Origin: an uncultured Oscillospiraceae bacterium
GTDB lineage: Bacteria > Bacillota > Clostridia > Oscillospirales > Oscillospiraceae
Length of the DNA stretch: 64,000 nucleotides
NCBI GenBank assembly: GCA_947629775.1
Contig: CANRFA010000007.1
Span: forward strand, 21,139 to 85,138
Direction: 5' to 3'
Position 1 is the first letter of the stretch. Each line of letters opens with the position of its first letter. The notes beneath the pieces were generated by a model. That model was not told where the DNA came from and searched no databases. It saw only the letters and a program-made list of their open reading frames with translations. This document shows positions 15,022 to 23,371 of the stretch, piece after piece. The translations under genes and the position numbers were made by a program.

Positions 15022-16791
15022 ATGCTGACAACACGGGACTTTCAGACAAAGCGCCCTCTTTTCATCTTCCTCAGCTATTTCAGGCCCCATCTGCGGCTGT
15101 TTCTGCTGGATATGGGGTGCGCGCTGGCCATCGCCCTCATCGACCTGGCCTTCCCCTATGTATCCAGGCTCTGCATGTACGAACTGCTGCCCAACAGTCT
15201 CTACCAGACCTTCTTCGCCATCATGGCGCTCTTTCTGGTTCTGTATCTGGTGCGGTCGCTGCTGCAGTATGTGGTCAGTTACTGGGGCCACACCTTTGGC
15301 ATCCGGGTGGAGGCGGACATCCGGCGGGATCTCTTCCAGCACATTCAGACCCTGTCCTTCCGCTTCTACGACCGCAACCGCACGGGCCACCTGATGAGCC
15401 GCCTGACGGCGGAGCTCTTTGACATCACGGAGCTGGCCCACCACGGGCCGGAGGACCTGTTCATCTCCATCGTGACGGTGATCGGGGCCATCCTTGTGAT
15501 GTTCACCATCCGCTGGCAGCTGGCGCTGGTGATTTCCATCCTCATCCCTGTGTTTCTGGCGGTGACCGCCATGAACCGCAGGTCCATGAGCGAGGCCTCT
15601 AAGGCCGTGAAGCAGACGATGGCGGGCATCAACGCGGACATTGAGTCCAGCCTCTCCGGCATGCGCACCGCCCGGGCCTTCTCCAACGAGCAGGCGGAGG
15701 CAGACAAATTCAGCCGCTCCAACGAGCGCTTCAAGGTCTCCAAGCGCAACTTCCACAAGGCCATGGGCCGCTTCAACGCCTCCATGGAATTCTTCATGTG
15801 CGCTCTGCCTCTGGCAGTCATTACGGTGGGCGGGCTGTTCATCATGAAGGGCGAAATGGACTACGTGGATCTCATCACCTTCAACCTCTATATCTCCACC
15901 TTTATCACCCCCATGCGCAAGATGGCGAACTTCAACGAGATGTTCGCCAACGGCTTCGCCGGACTGCACCGCTTCATCGAGCTGATGCGTATTGAGCCGG
16001 AGATCCAGGACCGGCCGGACGCCGTGGAGCTGAAGGACGTGGAGGGCCGCATCGACGTGGACGATGTGAGCTTCGCCTACGATCAGGAGCGGCGGGCAGA
16101 GGGAGACACCGAGGTGCTCCACCACGTGAGCCTTCATGTGGCGCCCGGAGAGACCATCGCCGTGGTGGGCCCCTCCGGCGGGGGCAAGAGCACCCTCTGC
16201 AACCTGATTCCCCGCTTCTACGAGGTGGACGAGGGGCGGGTCGCCATCGACGGCCGGGATGTGCGGGACATCACCCAGCGCAGCCTCCACCAGAACATCG
16301 GGGTGGTGCAGCAGGACGTATTCCTCTTCGCGGACAGTATCCTGGAGAACATCCGCTACGGCCGGCCGGACGCCACGGTGGACGAGGTGATCGAGGCGGC
16401 GAAGCGGGCGGAGATCTACGAGGATATTCAGACCATGCCGGACGGCTTTGACACGTATGTGGGAGAGCGGGGCGCTCTCCTCTCCGGCGGGCAGAAGCAG
16501 CGCATTTCCATTGCACGCATCTTCCTTAAGAATCCTCCCATCCTCATTCTGGACGAGGCCACTTCCGCTCTGGACAGCGTGACGGAGGCGAAGATTCAGA
16601 ACGCCTTCGACGAACTGGCGAAGGGGCGTACCACCCTCATCATCGCCCACCGGCTTTCCACGGTGCGGGCGGCCAGCCGCATTCTGGTGGTACGGGAGGG
16701 CCGCATCTGCGAGGAAGGCACTCACGCGCAGCTGATGGCGGCGAACGGGGCCTACGCTCAGCTCTACCGGACCCAGAATCTGCACGCGTGA
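15022..16791 (+). CDS. ABC exporter half-transporter (transmembrane + ATPase domain)
   Basis: A 589-residue MsbA/LmrA-type protein. The N-terminal exporter membrane domain (about residues 1-310) shows six hydrophobic helices. The C-terminal ATPase has Walker A GPSGGGKST, Q-loop VVQQDVFLFADS, signature LLSGGQKQR, Walker B ILILDEATSALD and H-loop IAHRLST. A single gene implies a homodimer that exports a lipid, peptide or drug; the cargo cannot be read from sequence. I start it at ATG 15022 (MLTTRDFQTKRPLFIFLSYF) with AGGAGA about 8 nt upstream. The track's ORF from 13957 runs backwards through the PhzF gene and is not real there. Confidence 0.93.
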   Translation: MLTTRDFQTKRPLFIFLSYFRPHLRLFLLDMGCALAIALIDLAFPYVSRLCMYELLPNSLYQTFFAIMALFLVLYLVRSLLQYVVSYWGHTFGIRVEADIRRDLFQHIQTLSFRFYDRNRTGHLMSRLTAELFDITELAHHGPEDLFISIVTVIGAILVMFTIRWQLALVISILIPVFLAVTAMNRRSMSEASKAVKQTMAGINADIESSLSGMRTARAFSNEQAEADKFSRSNERFKVSKRNFHKAMGRFNASMEFFMCALPLAVITVGGLFIMKGEMDYVDLITFNLYISTFITPMRKMANFNEMFANGFAGLHRFIELMRIEPEIQDRPDAVELKDVEGRIDVDDVSFAYDQERRAEGDTEVLHHVSLHVAPGETIAVVGPSGGGKSTLCNLIPRFYEVDEGRVAIDGRDVRDITQRSLHQNIGVVQQDVFLFADSILENIRYGRPDATVDEVIEAAKRAEIYEDIQTMPDGFDTYVGERGALLSGGQKQRISIARIFLKNPPILILDEATSALDSVTEAKIQNAFDELAKGRTTLIIAHRLSTVRAASRILVVREGRICEEGTHAQLMAANGAYAQLYRTQNLHA

Positions 16792-16810
16792 GGACAGGTT
16801 GAATCACGAA

Positions 16811-16848
16811 AGCCCGGATTCCCCCTCTTCGGAAGGAGAGTCCGGGCT
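16811..16848 (+). terminator. Hairpin after the ABC exporter gene
   Basis: An 11-bp stem AGCCCGGATTC / GAGTCCGGGCT with one G-T pair lies 20 nt after the exporter stop. There is no T-run on the plus strand (TTTCG on the minus strand), so efficiency is uncertain. Confidence 0.5.
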
Positions 16849-16954
16849 GTCTGCTGCCGGAAGACGGTTTCCCGCTGTTTCCGGCAGGGAGGCGGCCGAG
16901 GGCAGGCGGAACAGGGGTGCACCAGACCTCTCTGGCGGACGGATGCCGGGCAGG

Positions 16955-16984
16955 AAAACTCCCCGGGCCGGAAGGCCCGGGGAG
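16955..16984 (-). terminator. Rho-independent terminator of the selenium-type operon
   Basis: A perfect 11-bp stem CTCCCCGGGCC / GGCCCGGGGAG with a 4-nt loop is followed on the minus strand by TTTTCCTG. It ends the yedE-yedF-DUF3343 transcript. Confidence 0.8.
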
Positions 16985-17026
16985 CGCACAGAAGAATCAG
17001 AAGAAGAAAACCTGCCAGGGCTCCGG

Positions 17027-17272
17027 TCAGTCCGCTTCACCGTGGATGAGCTGGAACCCGTCTCCATCCCGTCGGTAGATCGCCTCCAGATCCGTATCCA
17101 TGCATACAAGCATGGGATCTTCCGAGGGATACATGGTGCAGGTGCCGCAGGAGGAACTGAGACGCCGGGGAACCGGGGCCAGACGGGCCTGAGAGATTCC
17201 GGCCTTCTGCAGGGCCCTGCAGCTGCGGAGAGCGGCCAGGTGGGTGTGGAAGGTAGCGACGTAAGCGTCCAT
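17027..17272 (-). CDS. DUF3343 (putative Se/S carrier-like) small protein
   Basis: An 81-residue protein beginning MDAYVATFHTHLAALRSCRA. It has the DUF3343 pattern: an N-terminal strand-helix, then VPRRLSSSCGTCTMYP with a conserved cysteine. This family is repeatedly found with YedE and YedF in selenium-associated clusters and is thought to carry Se or S. The ATG shares its A with the upstream TGA (TGATG), so translation is coupled to the TusA-like gene; the track's GTG one codon earlier is less likely. It is the last gene of the operon. Confidence 0.8.
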   Translation of the reverse strand: MDAYVATFHTHLAALRSCRALQKAGISQARLAPVPRRLSSSCGTCTMYPSEDPMLVCMDTDLEAIYRRDGDGFQLIHGEAD

Positions 17273-17478
17273 CACTTTGTGAGGGTCAGCTTGAAATCCC
17301 CCTCAAAGTCCGAAAGGGTGACTTTGTAGCCGTTGTCCTTTCCGAAGCGGGTGATGTTTTCCACCGCGCACTGGTGATCCACGGCGACCTCCAGGCGGGA
17401 GGGATCCTTCTGGGATTTAAGCGCCTTCTGTACCATGTACAGGGGCGTGGGGCAGGAATATCCGCGTGCGTCTACCAT
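17272..17478 (-). CDS. yedF: TusA/SirA-family sulfurtransferase-like protein (YedF type)
   Basis: A 68-residue TusA-fold protein, MVDARGYSCPTPLYMVQKAL. The CPxP motif carries the cysteine that would hold persulfide or selenide. The track's longer ORF runs upstream through the end of yedE in another frame. The ATG at 17478 has GGAGG 9 nt upstream and starts 4 nt after the yedE stop. Full YedF proteins have an extra C-terminal domain that is absent here; the DUF3343 protein encoded next may take its place. Its role in selenium handling is inferred from the neighbours. Confidence 0.85.
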   Translation of the reverse strand: MVDARGYSCPTPLYMVQKALKSQKDPSRLEVAVDHQCAVENITRFGKDNGYKVTLSDFEGDFKLTLTK

Positions 17479-17482
17479 ATGT

Positions 17483-18580
17483 TCATACCTCCAGTTTCTG
17501 CATGTTGGCGACGGAAATGACGGCGAGCACCACAAAGCCGGCGACGACGGCGATGGCGACAGGACCGGCGCCGATGCCGGTGCCGGAGGAGGCCAGGCCA
17601 AGGTTGTGGGCAAGGGCAGCGCCCACAATGTAGCCGGTGACGGTGACGGCGGAGTCAGTGTTGCCTTCCCCGCTGAGGATCAGCTGACGCAGCGGGCAGC
17701 CGCCCAGAAGGACGGAGCCCCAGCCTACCAGCACCATGCCCAGCAGGTTCCATACGAACTCGCTGTGGGCGATGGGCTGCTCCGTGAAGCCCAGGTGGAA
17801 CTTGCCCAGCATCAGGTTGCCCACCAGAACCGCCACGATGATAGCCACAAAGGCGGAGATGAGACGGAAGTCCTTGAAGAGTACGGCGTCCCGGATTCCG
17901 CCCACCATGCACAGCCGGGAGCGCTGGGCCAGGATGCCCACCACCAGAGCCACAACCAGAGCGAGAATCACAGGGGCGTGCATGGAGCCCGGACCGCTCT
18001 TGCTGAAGATGAACAGGTCCGACATGACGAGGGACAGGACGAGCAGCAGGGCCATCAGGAGGGGGAAGACCAGGCCTTCCGCCATGGACTGCTTATAGGC
18101 TCTGCGCAGGCTGAAGCCCTGCTTGAGGAAGAGAATGCCGATCAGAATGCCGATGACGAATCCAACCAGACCGACCACGGCGTTCAGGTCGCCGCCGCCG
18201 ATGCGGATCACCATCCGCAGGGGGCAGCCCAGGAACACCAGGGCGCCGATCATGACGAAGATGGCGATGAGAAAGCGGGTCATGGGGGAAGAACCGCCCT
18301 TGGGGCGGAACTCCTTGCGGGCCAGCGCGATGATGGTGGAGCCCAGAACCAGACCGATGATCTCCGGGCGGACGTACTGTACGATGCCGGTTCCGATCTC
18401 CGCGTCGAATCCGGCCCGCTGGAGGTTGAGGGCGCCGGCGATGTCCCGCAGGAAGCAGGCGATGCAGAAGCCCATGTTGGCGGGGTTCCCGGCCGCGGTC
18501 AGAGCGACTGCCGCCGCGCCGACGATCAGGCCGGTCAGTACCAGCAGTCCGTAACGTTTGACGAAGCTGTCCTTTTCCAT
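17483..18580 (-). CDS. yedE: YedE-type putative selenium (or sulfur) transporter
   Basis: A 365-residue membrane protein with about ten hydrophobic segments. It has the paired signature of the YeeE/YedE (Sulf_transp) family: MGFCIACFLRD, FLGCPLRMV, RSRLCMVGGIRDA and LLGGCPLRQL, each carrying a conserved cysteine. The longer YedE members that cluster with YedF are annotated as selenium transporters from phylogenetic profiling. AAGGAGG lies about 8 nt before the ATG. It leads an operon with the TusA-like and DUF3343 genes and is divergent from a cysteine-desulfurase-like gene. Selenium specificity is inferred from this context, not shown by the sequence. Confidence 0.9.
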   Translation of the reverse strand: MEKDSFVKRYGLLVLTGLIVGAAAVALTAAGNPANMGFCIACFLRDIAGALNLQRAGFDAEIGTGIVQYVRPEIIGLVLGSTIIALARKEFRPKGGSSPMTRFLIAIFVMIGALVFLGCPLRMVIRIGGGDLNAVVGLVGFVIGILIGILFLKQGFSLRRAYKQSMAEGLVFPLLMALLLVLSLVMSDLFIFSKSGPGSMHAPVILALVVALVVGILAQRSRLCMVGGIRDAVLFKDFRLISAFVAIIVAVLVGNLMLGKFHLGFTEQPIAHSEFVWNLLGMVLVGWGSVLLGGCPLRQLILSGEGNTDSAVTVTGYIVGAALAHNLGLASSGTGIGAGPVAIAVVAGFVVLAVISVANMQKLEV

Positions 18581-18671
18581 TTGGTGTCCTCCTTAATAGG
18601 ATTGGGTCTGCGGCATACAAAGGGCGCCGAAACTGGCAGCATAAGACTGGTATTGCCGCTGCACAGGGAAA

Positions 18672-18699
18672 AGTATACAGATTCTGACAGAAAAGTCAA
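18672..18699 (-). promoter_or_regulatory. Promoter of the yedE operon
   Basis: On the minus strand TTGACT, a 16-nt spacer and TATACT. The transcript would start near 18665, leaving a leader of about 85 nt before the yedE ATG in which I see no clear riboswitch. Confidence 0.7.
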
Positions 18700-18766
18700 G
18701 ACGGCGCCCAGACGCCTGACCGGGGTAAAACGAAGAGGCCATCCCGTGCCATTTCGGAAAGAGGGC

Positions 18767-18795
18767 TTGAAAAAGGCGGATTTACGTCCTATAAT
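18767..18795 (+). promoter_or_regulatory. Promoter of the cysteine-desulfurase-like gene
   Basis: TTGAAA, a 17-nt spacer and a consensus TATAAT, with a start near 18802 and a 95-nt leader. It is back-to-back with the yedE promoter in a 317-bp intergenic region; no operator repeat is obvious between them. Confidence 0.75.
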
Positions 18796-18897
18796 GGAAG
18801 AAATTTTCCAGGAGAGAGCCGGGCTCCGCCGGAAGGGGCGGGCCGAAAACGGAATCAATCAGCTTTTATCTATTGAATATTTCTATCGGAGGAATAT

Positions 18898-20049
18898 ATG
18901 GAAGCAATATATCTGGACAATGCTGCGACCTCCTTCCCCAAGCCGCCCGAGGTGGCGAAGGCCATGTACCGCTATATGACGGAGGTGGGGGCCTCCATTA
19001 ACCGGGGAGTCTACGCCAGTTCGCAGGAGGCCGGCCTGGTGACACTGACCCTGCGGGAACAGCTCTGCCAGCTGTTCCACCACGACGAGCCCACCCGCTG
19101 CATTCTGACGCCGGGCAATACGGTGGGGCTGAACATGGTTCTCCGGGGATGGCTGCATCCCGGAGATCACTGTCTGGTCAGCGCCATGGAGCACAATGCA
19201 GTCATGCGCCCGCTCCACGATCTGGCAGAAGAGGGGGTGTGCTTTGACCGGATTCCCTGCGACGGGGAGGGAAGAATGGATCCGGTGGACATTCTGCCCC
19301 TGATCCGGCCGAATACCCGTCTGCTGGTGCTCTCCCATGCCTCCAACGTGGGAGGCGCCGTCCAGGACGCAGAAGCGGTGGGCCGTATCTGCCGGGAACA
19401 TGGGATTCCCTTTGTGCTGGACGCGGCTCAGACTGCGGGACACTGGCCCATCGACTTCGTTGGCCTGGGACTCTCCGCCCTCTCGGTTCCGGGTCACAAG
19501 GGACTCATGGGTCCTTCGGGGATCGGGGCCCTGCTGCTGGCGGAGGAGTTCGCCCGGGGCCTGAAGCCTCTGATCACCGGCGGCACGGGAAGCCGCTCGG
19601 ATCTGGAGGTGCAGCCGGAGTATCTGCCGGACCGCTTCGAGTCAGGGACCCACAATCTGCCGGGAATCTTTGGCCTGCAGGCGGCGGTGGAGATGATTCT
19701 GGAGACGGGGCTGGATGCCATCCGGCGGTGGGAGACGGCCCTGACCGGTATGTTTCTGGACGGAATCAAAGGACTTCCCGGAGTGCGGGTGGTGGGACCA
19801 GCGGATCGGAAGGACCGGGTGGCGGTGGTCTCCCTGGACTTTCTCCGGATGGACAACGCGGAGGCGGCCAGCCGTCTGGAACAGGAGTACGGGATTCTCA
19901 CCCGCTGCGGCCTTCACTGCGCTCCCACCGCCCATCGGACACTGGGGACGTTTCCGCAAGGCACCGTACGCTTCAGTCCCGGTTTCTACACTACGGCGGA
20001 TGAAATTTCCCGTGCGGTCCGGGCGGTGAAGGAGATTGCCGGCGGCTGA
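18898..20049 (+). CDS. Cysteine desulfurase/selenocysteine lyase-like class V aminotransferase
   Basis: A 383-residue PLP enzyme of fold type I. It begins YLDNAATSFPKPPEVAKAM. The PLP-binding histidine lies in SAMEHNAVMRPL, the aspartate in FVLDAAQTAGHWPID and the Schiff-base lysine in SVPGHKGLMGPSG. A C-terminal loop TRCGLHCAPTAH carries the candidate sulfur-accepting cysteine. It matches the subfamily (TIGR01977-like) that co-occurs with YedE/YedF/DUF3343 selenium genes. It would release S or Se from cysteine or selenocysteine for transfer to the TusA-like carrier. GGAGG precedes the ATG. It is divergent from yedE, which supports a shared role. Confidence 0.9.
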   Translation: MEAIYLDNAATSFPKPPEVAKAMYRYMTEVGASINRGVYASSQEAGLVTLTLREQLCQLFHHDEPTRCILTPGNTVGLNMVLRGWLHPGDHCLVSAMEHNAVMRPLHDLAEEGVCFDRIPCDGEGRMDPVDILPLIRPNTRLLVLSHASNVGGAVQDAEAVGRICREHGIPFVLDAAQTAGHWPIDFVGLGLSALSVPGHKGLMGPSGIGALLLAEEFARGLKPLITGGTGSRSDLEVQPEYLPDRFESGTHNLPGIFGLQAAVEMILETGLDAIRRWETALTGMFLDGIKGLPGVRVVGPADRKDRVAVVSLDFLRMDNAEAASRLEQEYGILTRCGLHCAPTAHRTLGTFPQGTVRFSPGFYTTADEISRAVRAVKEIAGG

Positions 20050-20112
20050 GAAGTATGTGCCAGCCACTTCCGGAAAACCCGGACCGGACGGAAAAGCATC
20101 CCAATCGGACAG

Positions 20113-20151
20113 AAGAAAACAGGAGGCAGGGCATTTTGCCCTGCCTCCTGT
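20113..20151 (-). terminator. Strong terminator of the flavin oxidoreductase gene
   Basis: A perfect 15-bp stem ACAGGAGGCAGGGCA / TGCCCTGCCTCCTGT with a 3-nt loop is followed on the minus strand by TTTTCTTCT. It lies between convergent genes and may serve both. Confidence 0.85.
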
Positions 20152-20178
20152 CGGATATTCGGGGAAAGGAGGGGCGGA

Positions 20179-22134
20179 TCAGATATCCAGAGCGGCGTGA
20201 TAGCCCCAGTACACGGCGTTGGTGATGGTGGACACACGGGAGGCGTCGCCGATGACCCGCACGAAGGGGGCGGTGTCATACAGCTCGTTGACCACGTTGG
20301 TACGGGAGCGCTGGCCCAGAGCGCAGATGACGCTGGGACCGGCCACCAGGACTTCCTCGCCCTGGGGATTCTCGCAGACCACGCCCTCGGAGGTGACCTT
20401 CAGGGCCTTGTGGCCGGTGAGGATGGTCAGGTTGTCGGAGAGCTCCTCCATGCGCTTGAGCATCAGAGGACGGTGACGGACGTTGGCGTCGGGGGCGAGC
20501 ATGTCCCGCATCTCCACCAGATTGACCTTCTTGCCTTCCATCGCCAGGTGGATGGCGCACTCGCAGCCGGCCAGGCCGCCGCCCATGACGACGACTTCGT
20601 CGCCCACCTTGTCCTTCTCCAGGTAGTAGTTGTTGACAACGACCACGTTATCGCCCTTGAGGCCGGGAATGGGGGGCACCAGAGGCTCGGAGCCCACAGC
20701 GATGATGAGGGCGTCGGGGGCCTCGTTCTCCACGTACTCCTTCGTGACCTCGGTGTTCAGGCGGATCTCCGCGCCGGCCTCCCGCGCCATCTTGGCATAG
20801 GTGAGGGACAGCTGATACATCTCGTACTTGAAGGGCAGAGCCTGCTCGCTCTTGAGGATGCCGCCCAGCTGGGCTTCCTTCTCGCAGAGGATGACCTGGT
20901 GGCCCCGCTTGGCCGCAGTGTAAGCGGCGTACAGTCCGCCGGGGCCGCCGCCGGCCACGAGGACCTTCTTCTTCTCGGGAGCGGGATAGATGACGTCGCC
21001 TTCGCACTCGCGGCCGATGAGGGGGTTGACGGTGCAGCGGCGGGTGGAAGTGGCGGCGCGCTCGGCCATGCAGGTGAAGCAGCGCAGGCAGCGGACGATG
21101 TCCTCGTCCTTATTGGCCATGACCTTGTTGGGCAGGAAGGGATCCGCCAGCAGAGCGCGGCCCATGTAGACGATATCGGCCTTGCCGGAGGCGATGATTT
21201 CCTCCATCTGGGCGGGGTCGTTGAGGCCGCCGATGGTAGCTACGGGCTTGGAGACGTGCTTCTTGATCTCGGCGGCCAGGAAGACGTTGCGGCCGTGATC
21301 CGTGAACATGGAGGGGTGGGTGATGCCGAAGGTCTTCTGATAGGTGCCGGCGGAGACGTGGATCAGGTCGACATAGGGCTCGATCATCTGGGCGATGCGG
21401 ACGCCTTCGTCCAGACCGTAGCCGTCTTCCACGAACTCGGAGCCGCTCATGCGGAACTCGATGGGGAAGAAGGGGCCAACGGCCTCGCGGACCGCCTTCA
21501 GCACTTCGATGGCCAGACGGCAGCGGTTTTCCAGGGAACCGCCGTACTCGTCGGTGCGGTGGTTGAACAGGGGGGAGAGGAACTGATTGATGAGCCAGCC
21601 GTGGCCGCCGTGGACCATCAGCATCTCAAAGCCGGCGCGCTTGGCGAGGCCGGCGACGTGGCCGTAGGAGGCGACGATCTCCGCGATCATCTCTTTCGTC
21701 AGAGCCTTGACGGGTACGCCATCGGCGCGGACGGTATCGGAGGGGCCCCACTGATGCATGGACTTCTGCTTGGACTTGTCGGTCATGTAGGTGCCGGCGA
21801 ACATGCCGGAGTGGGACAGTTCCAGGCTGGGGATGGCGCCGTGGCGGCGGATGGCGTCCGCCGCATAGGTGGCGCAGGCCAGGGAGTTGAGGATGCTCTC
21901 GTCCAGATGGTAGGCGTGGGAGCCATCGGTGGCGGGGTGAACCATGCACTCGGAGATGGTTACGGCGCCGGCGCCGCCCTTGGCCCGCAGCTCATAGAAC
22001 CCCACGGACTTGGGGCCGATGCAGCCGTCGTTGGTGATGTCGGTTCCGCCCATGGGAGCGGAGAACATGCGGTTTTTGAAGGTAACCCGGCCCAGGGTGA
22101 TAGGCTTGCTCAGATTGGGGAATTTACGTACCAT
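20179..22134 (-). CDS. NADH:flavin oxidoreductase with 4Fe-4S cluster (old yellow enzyme/2,4-dienoyl-CoA reductase family)
   Basis: A 651-residue three-domain reductase. The N-terminal FMN TIM barrel (about 1-350) has RMFSAPMGGTDIT and NHRTDEYGGSLENR. A four-cysteine iron-sulfur motif follows (CLRCFTC, then TRRCTVNP). The FAD domain has VLVAGGGPGGLYAAY and a second NAD(P) fold has VVVMGGGLAGCEC. This is the architecture of FadH, BaiCD/BaiH and enoate-type reductases, which reduce activated C=C bonds using NAD(P)H. The substrate (enoate, dienoyl-CoA, bile-acid intermediate or plant phenolic) cannot be assigned. I start it at ATG 22134 with GGAGG 8 nt upstream; the longer track start is in the leader. 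It is a single-gene unit. Confidence 0.92.
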   Translation of the reverse strand: MVRKFPNLSKPITLGRVTFKNRMFSAPMGGTDITNDGCIGPKSVGFYELRAKGGAGAVTISECMVHPATDGSHAYHLDESILNSLACATYAADAIRRHGAIPSLELSHSGMFAGTYMTDKSKQKSMHQWGPSDTVRADGVPVKALTKEMIAEIVASYGHVAGLAKRAGFEMLMVHGGHGWLINQFLSPLFNHRTDEYGGSLENRCRLAIEVLKAVREAVGPFFPIEFRMSGSEFVEDGYGLDEGVRIAQMIEPYVDLIHVSAGTYQKTFGITHPSMFTDHGRNVFLAAEIKKHVSKPVATIGGLNDPAQMEEIIASGKADIVYMGRALLADPFLPNKVMANKDEDIVRCLRCFTCMAERAATSTRRCTVNPLIGRECEGDVIYPAPEKKKVLVAGGGPGGLYAAYTAAKRGHQVILCEKEAQLGGILKSEQALPFKYEMYQLSLTYAKMAREAGAEIRLNTEVTKEYVENEAPDALIIAVGSEPLVPPIPGLKGDNVVVVNNYYLEKDKVGDEVVVMGGGLAGCECAIHLAMEGKKVNLVEMRDMLAPDANVRHRPLMLKRMEELSDNLTILTGHKALKVTSEGVVCENPQGEEVLVAGPSVICALGQRSRTNVVNELYDTAPFVRVIGDASRVSTITNAVYWGYHAALDI

Positions 22135-22255
22135 GCGATAACCTCCACTTATGTTTTTGCAGTCACGTCGGGCGCGGCAGGGCCGGAGAGATCCGGGGTC
22201 TGGTCCGAGACCGCCGGAGTCCGGGAGCTGGCGCAACTACAATTGTCCACTCTCA

Positions 22256-22288
22256 ATAATAGCATGGTTTCGGGGTGGGGTCCATGCT
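22256..22288 (-). promoter_or_regulatory. Promoter with overlapping inverted repeat for the flavin oxidoreductase
   Basis: On the minus strand TGGACC, a 17-nt spacer and TATTAT. The inverted repeat AGCATGG (22261-22267) / CCATGCT (22282-22288) spans the -35 to -10 region and is a candidate operator. The remainder of the 22135-22507 gap is AT-richer leader and upstream sequence without a gene that I can support. Confidence 0.55.
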
Positions 22289-22507
22289 CCAATTTAACGA
22301 AATCGCACAACGATCTTATCAGATTTCACCCAAATAAAGGGGTTCCTCTGGGCCACAGGAGGGAAATATTCAACGATCTTCTCTTAAAGTGTAAAATTTT
22401 TGCGTTTCCATGAAGAACGTGCATTCTGGCACGAATCTTGCTGAGACGGGAGGAGCAGGGGGAGTGCCCTCCTGTGCATGACAGGAGGTTCGTGGCATAC
22501 GCTCCCC

Positions 22508-23287
22508 TTATGGAGGGAGGAGACGGGAGAGGTCTCGGGGACACGGCGGTCCATTCGAGCAGCCGGTTCCGGTCCCATGCGGGTCCTGGAGCGGACGGAA
22601 GTACCATCGGTCCGACAGAGGGCGGGGAGTGTGCACTCCATTTCTTTGAACCGAGCGGCGTAGCCGGAAAGCGGGCCAGGTGGCCTCCGAAGTGATTGCC
22701 AGACGCGCAGTTCCAGGGTTCCTGGTTCCGAAAGCTCGGGCTTGGTCCGGATGGGGGGTGGCCCCGATGATCTGCAGAACCCGGCTCAGCAGGGCGAGCA
22801 TCAGATAGTGGCAGGCGGTTTCGCAGCCAGGGATGTTTTCCTGCAGGTAGCGGTACATGGATTCATACAGCCCTTTCAGGCTCTCCAGCTCGCTGCCCAC
22901 CGGAAAGACCGGGGTGGCGGAGTCCGGAATGAGCGCATTTTCTCGGAGCCCGGGTAGTCGCAGACCGCTGACCGCCACGCAGAGCGCTTCCATGGCCTTG
23001 CCTGGGGTAAAGCTCTCGTTGTATCCCACGTTGCTGCTGCAGACGAGCAGATCCCCGGGAGTGGATGTCGTAGAAAGATTCTCCGATGAGAAAGGTTCCG
23101 GAGCCGCCGGTCACCAGGAGGATTTCCGTCAGATCGGGGTGGGAGTAAAGAACCCGGGGCAGTTCTGGCCGGATACGGTGGAGACACGGCTGACGCAGGC
23201 GGGTCTGAGGACGGTTTCCAAGGGGAAGAAGGGCTGTACGTTGCCTTTCACGAAGCAGAGGTGTTGCGGAGCGGAGGCAGAATCCAT
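22508..23287 (-). pseudogene. Frameshifted AraC-type regulator remnant
   Basis: A good AAAGGAGA site and ATG at 23287 open a frame (MDSASAPQHLCFVKGNVQPF) that stops after about 50 codons. The homology-like sequence then continues in a second frame (RPELPRVLYSHPDLTEILLV, TFLIGESFYDIHS) and a third (LVCSSNVGYNESFTPGKAME onward to LLSRVLQIIG). These pieces form a cupin-type sensor domain like that of AraC regulators. The two breaks fall in C/G runs (near 23155 and 23063). No DNA-binding helix-turn-helix can be recognised after about 22741, so the C-terminus is lost or scrambled as well. It may once have regulated the adjacent flavin oxidoreductase. Sequencing error could explain one homopolymer shift but hardly the missing domain. 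Confidence 0.65.
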
Positions 23288-23323
23288 GGAGGTCTCCTTT
23301 CTGAGAGTCGGGGCGGAAGGAGG

Positions 23324-23366
23324 AAAAAGAGCCGCAGCAGCCCGGAACGGGTTGTGCTGCGGCTCT
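23324..23366 (-). terminator. Rho-independent terminator of the STAND/HEPN-like operon
   Basis: A 12-bp stem AGAGCCGCAGCA / TGCTGCGGCTCT with an inner CCCG/CGGG stem is followed on the minus strand by TTTTTCC. It lies 5 nt past the stop of the 375-residue gene, so the two-gene operon ends cleanly here. Confidence 0.85.
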
Positions 23367-23371
23367 GAGGG

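Noticed and set aside
20197-22413. 738-residue plus-strand ORF opposite the flavin oxidoreductase
   Set aside because: Antisense shadow; the minus strand has the OYE, iron-sulfur and FAD motifs.
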